Below, piece by piece: positions 60,860 to 64,000 of a stretch of DNA of 64,000 bases. Origin of the DNA: CAYSDH01 sp964429805 (GTDB taxonomy: Bacteria > Bacteroidota > Bacteroidia > Flavobacteriales_D > JABDKJ01); contig CAYSDH010000006.1 of assembly GCA_964429805.1 (NCBI GenBank), positions 1 through 64,000 of the forward strand. Reading direction: 5' to 3'. The translations under genes were made by a program, and so were the position numbers. The stretch's first letter is position 1; every line of letters begins with the position of its first letter. The notes beneath the pieces are model-generated. The model saw only the letters and a list, made by a program, of their open reading frames with translations, was not told the origin of the DNA and did no database searches.

Positions 60860-61486
60860 ATGAGAGGATTACTCATCACACTAGTTATTCTAGTCGTTAT
60901 TGGAGTTTTAGGATATATGTTCGTTGGGCCGCAGTATAATAGGCTTGTAGATGAAGATGAGACCATTAATGGAAAATGGTCAGAGGTTGAAACTCAGTAC
61001 CAGCGAAGGTTTGACTTGATAGACAATCTAGTGGCTACAGTGCAGGCTTCTGCAGACTTTGAGAGAGGAACACTTGAGGCCGTAACCAAGGCAAGAGCAT
61101 CTGCTTTTAACGCCATGGCCAATGCAGACGGTGGTCGAAATCTTGGAGACGTAAACAAGGCAGAGAATCAACTCGCCATCGCGATGGGTGGACGCTCAGG
61201 CGGTGGTATGCGTGGCATGATGATGGGGTATCAAGAAAAGTACCCAGACCTTCAGACCACCAAACAGTTTCAAGACTTGATGGTGCAAATAGAAGGCACT
61301 GAAAACAGAGTAGGTAAGGCGCGAACGGATTTTAATGAGGTCGTTCAGATCTACAACAAAACCGTTAGAAGTTTCCCAATGAACATGTTGGCCGGAATAT
61401 TCGGACACGGAGAGCGTGAGTACTTCGAAAGTGTTGATGGAGCAGAGACTGCACCAAGCGTTAGAGACGGATTTAGCAAAGAATGA
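60860..61486 (+). CDS. lemA: LemA family protein
   Basis: This 208-residue protein has an N-terminal membrane anchor (about 3-22, LLITLVILVVIGVLGYMFVG) followed by the LemA coiled-coil core: RLVDEDETINGKWSEVETQY, RRFDLIDNLVATVQ and ENRVGKARTDFNEVVQIYN. LemA proteins sit in the membrane with a long helical body. They often occur, as here, beside TPM-domain genes and have an undefined role in envelope maintenance. The stop overlaps the next gene as ATGA. Confidence 0.95.
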   Translation: MRGLLITLVILVVIGVLGYMFVGPQYNRLVDEDETINGKWSEVETQYQRRFDLIDNLVATVQASADFERGTLEAVTKARASAFNAMANADGGRNLGDVNKAENQLAIAMGGRSGGGMRGMMMGYQEKYPDLQTTKQFQDLMVQIEGTENRVGKARTDFNEVVQIYNKTVRSFPMNMLAGIFGHGEREYFESVDGAETAPSVRDGFSKE

Positions 61487-61926
61487 GCGATTATCTCCAC
61501 TTCTTCACTGAGGAAGAGGCGGGGCGTATCGTGCGATCCATAGAGGAAGCCGAGCAGCTCACCTCTGGTGAAATTCGTGTACATGTAGAAGCCAGTTGTA
61601 AAAAACTGCCCTATCAGCGTGCCGTGCATGTCTTCGAAAAGCTAGGCATGTGCGATACTCGTGAGCGTAACGGAATCCTTTTTTATCTCGGAACTGACGA
61701 CCATGACTTTGCTGTCATTGGTGATGCAGGTATTCACGACAAAGTGGGCGAAGACTATTGGTTGTCCATGAAAGATGACTTGGAGAAGGAGTTTAGAGCA
61801 GGTGACTTTTGTCAAGGGCTATGCGCAGCAATTCAACGCGCTGGACAATCACTCAAGACCTATTTTCCGCGTAGTTCTCAAGACCAGAATGAAATAGATA
61901 ATAGCATAAGCTCAGGACACATTTGA
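61483..61926 (+). CDS. TPM-domain protein, soluble form
   Basis: This 147-residue protein has a single TPM phosphatase-like domain: AGRIVRSIEEAEQLTSGEIR, RERNGILFYLGTDDHDFAVI and GEDYWLSMKDDLEKEFRAG. It has no signal or membrane segment, so it is predicted cytoplasmic, which is unlike its neighbour. Its ATG overlaps lemA as ATGA and its stop overlaps the TTG of the next gene as TTGA, so three genes are coupled. Confidence 0.85.
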   Translation: MSDYLHFFTEEEAGRIVRSIEEAEQLTSGEIRVHVEASCKKLPYQRAVHVFEKLGMCDTRERNGILFYLGTDDHDFAVIGDAGIHDKVGEDYWLSMKDDLEKEFRAGDFCQGLCAAIQRAGQSLKTYFPRSSQDQNEIDNSISSGHI

Positions 61927-62903
61927 AAAATCTGCTCCTATATCTGCTTTTGCTTTTTCCACTGTGGGCTCTGGCCCAAGAAGATGAGTTTAATCTGGAG
62001 ATGACCAAGGCTGAAGATGCGTATCACAACTACGCCATCGATCAGTGCTTTTTTGTGGATAAGCTCAACGAGACCCTCAGCGAAAAAAAAGACCGAGAGG
62101 CCATCAAGTCTGGTATAGGCGCCTTTGAAGACTTGGTCTTTGACTTTTCTGATGTGCTTAACCCGGGTGAGGAAAAAGCCATGAACGATAAGCTTAAGGC
62201 CTTTGCCCTTGAGACATCAAATCAGTTTGCTGTAGTACTCGTAGATGATCTCTGCGGCTGGTCTCCAAATCAGTATTCGTATAAGTTTGGAGGGTTTTGG
62301 GGTGTTGGTCAAGCTGACAATGACAACGGTTTGGTCTTGCTCTTTAAAAACAAGACCGCTGAGTCAAAAGGAGAAATATACATAGGCACCGGTCGTGGAC
62401 TTGAAGGGCCGATTCCCGATCTGGCTTCTAGTAGAATAATAGAGGAGTACATGATCCCTTTGCTCAAGCAGGGGCAAAATACCAAGGCCATTAACGAAGG
62501 ACTTGAGATTCTCATGGCGCTGGCCAAGGGCGAATACAACGAGAAGGTAGAACAAGTAAAGCGCTCAGAGTTTCCGTCTGAAGTGTTTTTGTTTATCGGA
62601 CTGTTTTTACTCTTCGCCTTGTTGGTGATGTATCGTGTCAGAAAACAAATAAAGGACTATGCCGAACTCAACAACATCTCTTACGAGAAGGCGAAGGAGT
62701 TAATGAATCAAAAGTGGGCCGCTGAGGCTGCCACTGGCGGATTAGACGGTTCACAGCATGGCCGCAGCGGCCGTAACATCATCAGAGGTGGTGGCGGATA
62801 TGGCCGAAGAGGAAGTGGAGGCGGAGGAAGTTCAGGTGGCGGAGGCTTTGGAGGCTTTGGTGGAGGAAGCTTTGGGGGCGGTGGCGCGGGAGGCTCATGG
62901 TAG
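61923..62903 (+). CDS. TPM-domain membrane protein with Gly-rich tail
   Basis: This 326-residue protein starts at TTG 61923 with a signal peptide (MKNLLLYLLLLFPLWALAQ). The TPM domain (about 70-200) has FSDVLNPGEEKAMNDKLKAF, FAVVLVDDLCGWS and NDNGLVLLFKN. A membrane segment follows at about 218-238 (SEVFLFIGLFLLFALLVMY), then a cytoplasmic tail that ends in a long Gly/Ser-rich stretch (about 283-326). This is the usual layout of YgcG-type TPM proteins found with LemA. It is the partner of the soluble TPM protein before it. Confidence 0.9.
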   Translation: MKNLLLYLLLLFPLWALAQEDEFNLEMTKAEDAYHNYAIDQCFFVDKLNETLSEKKDREAIKSGIGAFEDLVFDFSDVLNPGEEKAMNDKLKAFALETSNQFAVVLVDDLCGWSPNQYSYKFGGFWGVGQADNDNGLVLLFKNKTAESKGEIYIGTGRGLEGPIPDLASSRIIEEYMIPLLKQGQNTKAINEGLEILMALAKGEYNEKVEQVKRSEFPSEVFLFIGLFLLFALLVMYRVRKQIKDYAELNNISYEKAKELMNQKWAAEAATGGLDGSQHGRSGRNIIRGGGGYGRRGSGGGGSSGGGGFGGFGGGSFGGGGAGGSW

Positions 62904-62975
62904 TTCTCACTCCAGCACCGAATATGAATTGTATGGCTAATTGGTCGTCAAGAAATTAGAAATCGAAAAGAAAGA

Positions 62976-63728
62976 ATGAGTCTAGGAATGTTAGGAGGGA
63001 TGCTTGGTTGGTCTGTCGGAGGACCAATCGGTGGCGTGATCGGATTTCTTGTCGGCTCGCTTGTTGATGGTGGTTTCAGCGTCAAAGGTATGCAGCCGGG
63101 GCGCGACCCGCGTGCTGGCAGACCTGGCCGCAGACCTCAACAGACTTCACAAGGTGACTTTTATGTGTCGCTAGTCGTGCTTTCTGCCGCCATCATGAAG
63201 GCAGATGGCAAAGTCCTCAAGTCAGAGTTGGAGTATGTCAAGCGCTTCATGGAGCAGCAGACCAGCAAGAAAGAAGCGGCCGAATACATCAAGGTGCTTA
63301 AAGGAGTGCTTAAAAAAGACATACCACTGCAAGAGGTTGGTCAGCAGATTGGTCGTCAAATGCAGCTGGCCATGCGTCTGCAGTTGATTCATTATTTGTT
63401 TGGTATCGCACAGGCTGACGGTCATGTGCACTCAAGTGAGGTCAAGACCATTGAGCTCATCGCCTCGTACATGAGGATTCCACAGCGAGATTTCGTGTCG
63501 ATTAAAAACATGTTCTTCAAAGAGGTCGACTCAGCTTACAAGATTTTGGAGATCACAAAGTCTGCGTCAGATAAGGAAGTTAAAAAAGCCTACAGAAGAA
63601 TGGCGGTACGCTATCACCCAGACAAAGTCGCTCAACTAGGCGAGAATGTGAAGAAAGGGGCCAAAGAAAAATTTCAGCGGATTCAGGAGGCTTATGAGCA
63701 GATTAAAAAAGAAAGAGGGATGAACTAA
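62976..63728 (+). CDS. TerB-like and DnaJ-domain protein (DjlA-like)
   Basis: This 250-residue protein has a glycine-rich hydrophobic N-terminus (MLGGMLGWSVGGPIGGVIGF), a TerB-like helical domain (about 60-170: LSAAIMKADGKVLKSELEYV, LFGIAQADGHVHSSEVKTIE) and a C-terminal J domain (about 187-250) with YRRMAVRYHPDKVAQLG, containing the HPD motif. This is the DjlA-type layout, and the J domain should stimulate an Hsp70. It follows the TPM gene by 72 bases and probably shares its transcript. Confidence 0.9.
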   Translation: MSLGMLGGMLGWSVGGPIGGVIGFLVGSLVDGGFSVKGMQPGRDPRAGRPGRRPQQTSQGDFYVSLVVLSAAIMKADGKVLKSELEYVKRFMEQQTSKKEAAEYIKVLKGVLKKDIPLQEVGQQIGRQMQLAMRLQLIHYLFGIAQADGHVHSSEVKTIELIASYMRIPQRDFVSIKNMFFKEVDSAYKILEITKSASDKEVKKAYRRMAVRYHPDKVAQLGENVKKGAKEKFQRIQEAYEQIKKERGMN

Positions 63729-63732
63729 TTGC

Positions 63733-63954
63733 TCATTGGTCAGACAGGAGCTCGGTCTTACGTTTAGCTTGTTCAGGGTCTTTGACTGCAAATAGAAACA
63801 GTCCAAACGTTCGAAAACGATGAGTCGGTTTGACCTCCGCACAGTGTGACTCTTTCGCACTGTTGGCTTGAGACACTGATTGGTTTTGTGCTTGTACATG
63901 CACAGAGAGTGTGATTGTAAAAGCCAGTATGAGTAAAACCTTAAATCGATGCAT
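63733..63954 (-). CDS. Small secreted protein, unknown
   Basis: This 73-residue protein has a clear signal peptide (about 1-22, LLILAFTITLSVHVQAQ) and a mature part of about 50 residues with one cysteine (SHCAEV) and a basic, acidic-ended tail. No family is recognised. It converges with the DnaJ-domain gene, 4 bases apart, so the two ends are tightly packed. Confidence 0.5.
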   Translation of the reverse strand: MHRFKVLLILAFTITLSVHVQAQNQSVSQANSAKESHCAEVKPTHRFRTFGLFLFAVKDPEQAKRKTELLSDQ

Positions 63955-64000
63955 GAGTCGTCTTTTTGATAAAAATAAGGGATACCAATCGAGCGAAAAA

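Overview
The window looks like a chromosomal scaffold of a marine-type member of the Bacteroidota, probably the order Flavobacteriales. The evidence is several secreted proteins with C-terminal type IX secretion (T9SS) sorting domains, many small lipoproteins starting with an SCxK-type box, paired DUF4331 proteins, the short AMP nucleosidase, LytTR and LuxR-type two-component systems, and -7 promoter elements of the TAnnTTTG type. It is a draft assembly: a placeholder of exactly 100 N sits at 25415-25514 inside one gene. No rRNA, tRNA, CRISPR array or insertion sequence was recognised.

Layout. 1-3.2 kb: two secreted-protein genes broken by in-frame TAG codons flank a glycosyltransferase. 3.3-6.3 kb: a photolyase/cryptochrome cassette of four genes joined by ATGA overlaps. 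6.5-10.6 kb: an ECF sigma factor with its anti-sigma factor, facing a TPR lipoprotein and a pair of DUF4331 proteins. 10.9-13.1 kb: a BtrH_N/DUF4872 protein and a glutaminase. 13.2-20.3 kb: a run of minus-strand genes including heptose synthesis enzymes GmhB and GmhA, an L,D-transpeptidase-like protein, an OmpA-like protein, a methyltransferase and a candidate small RNA. 20.3-25.9 kb: a large modular secreted metalloprotease, a second L,D-transpeptidase and a DUF3137 protein cut by the gap.

26.4-33 kb is the most notable region. It is a complete retron-type locus on the minus strand: a 1039-residue WGR plus HEAT-like repeat protein, an overlapping winged-helix/SWIM zinc-finger protein, a non-coding RNA region with clear a1/a2 inverted repeats and a perfect 27-bp msd stem, and a retron-type reverse transcriptase with a long charged N-terminal extension. 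The gene content agrees with what I recall as retron type XIII (ARM/WHSWIM). Its mechanism is not something I know to be established.

33-46.4 kb holds DNA and RNA maintenance functions (AlkB-like dioxygenase, DEAD-box helicase, dihydrouridine synthase), AMP nucleosidase, a dihaem cytochrome c lipoprotein, a universal stress protein, a GH16 glucanase with sorting domain and a GH25 lysozyme-like protein. 46.9-51.8 kb has two unrelated two-component systems that converge on a 50-residue lipoprotein gene. 52-58.7 kb holds secreted and surface proteins plus a UDG-family protein and a degenerate, single-domain DEAD-box protein. 58.9-63.95 kb ends with htpG and a LemA/TPM/TerB-DnaJ group.
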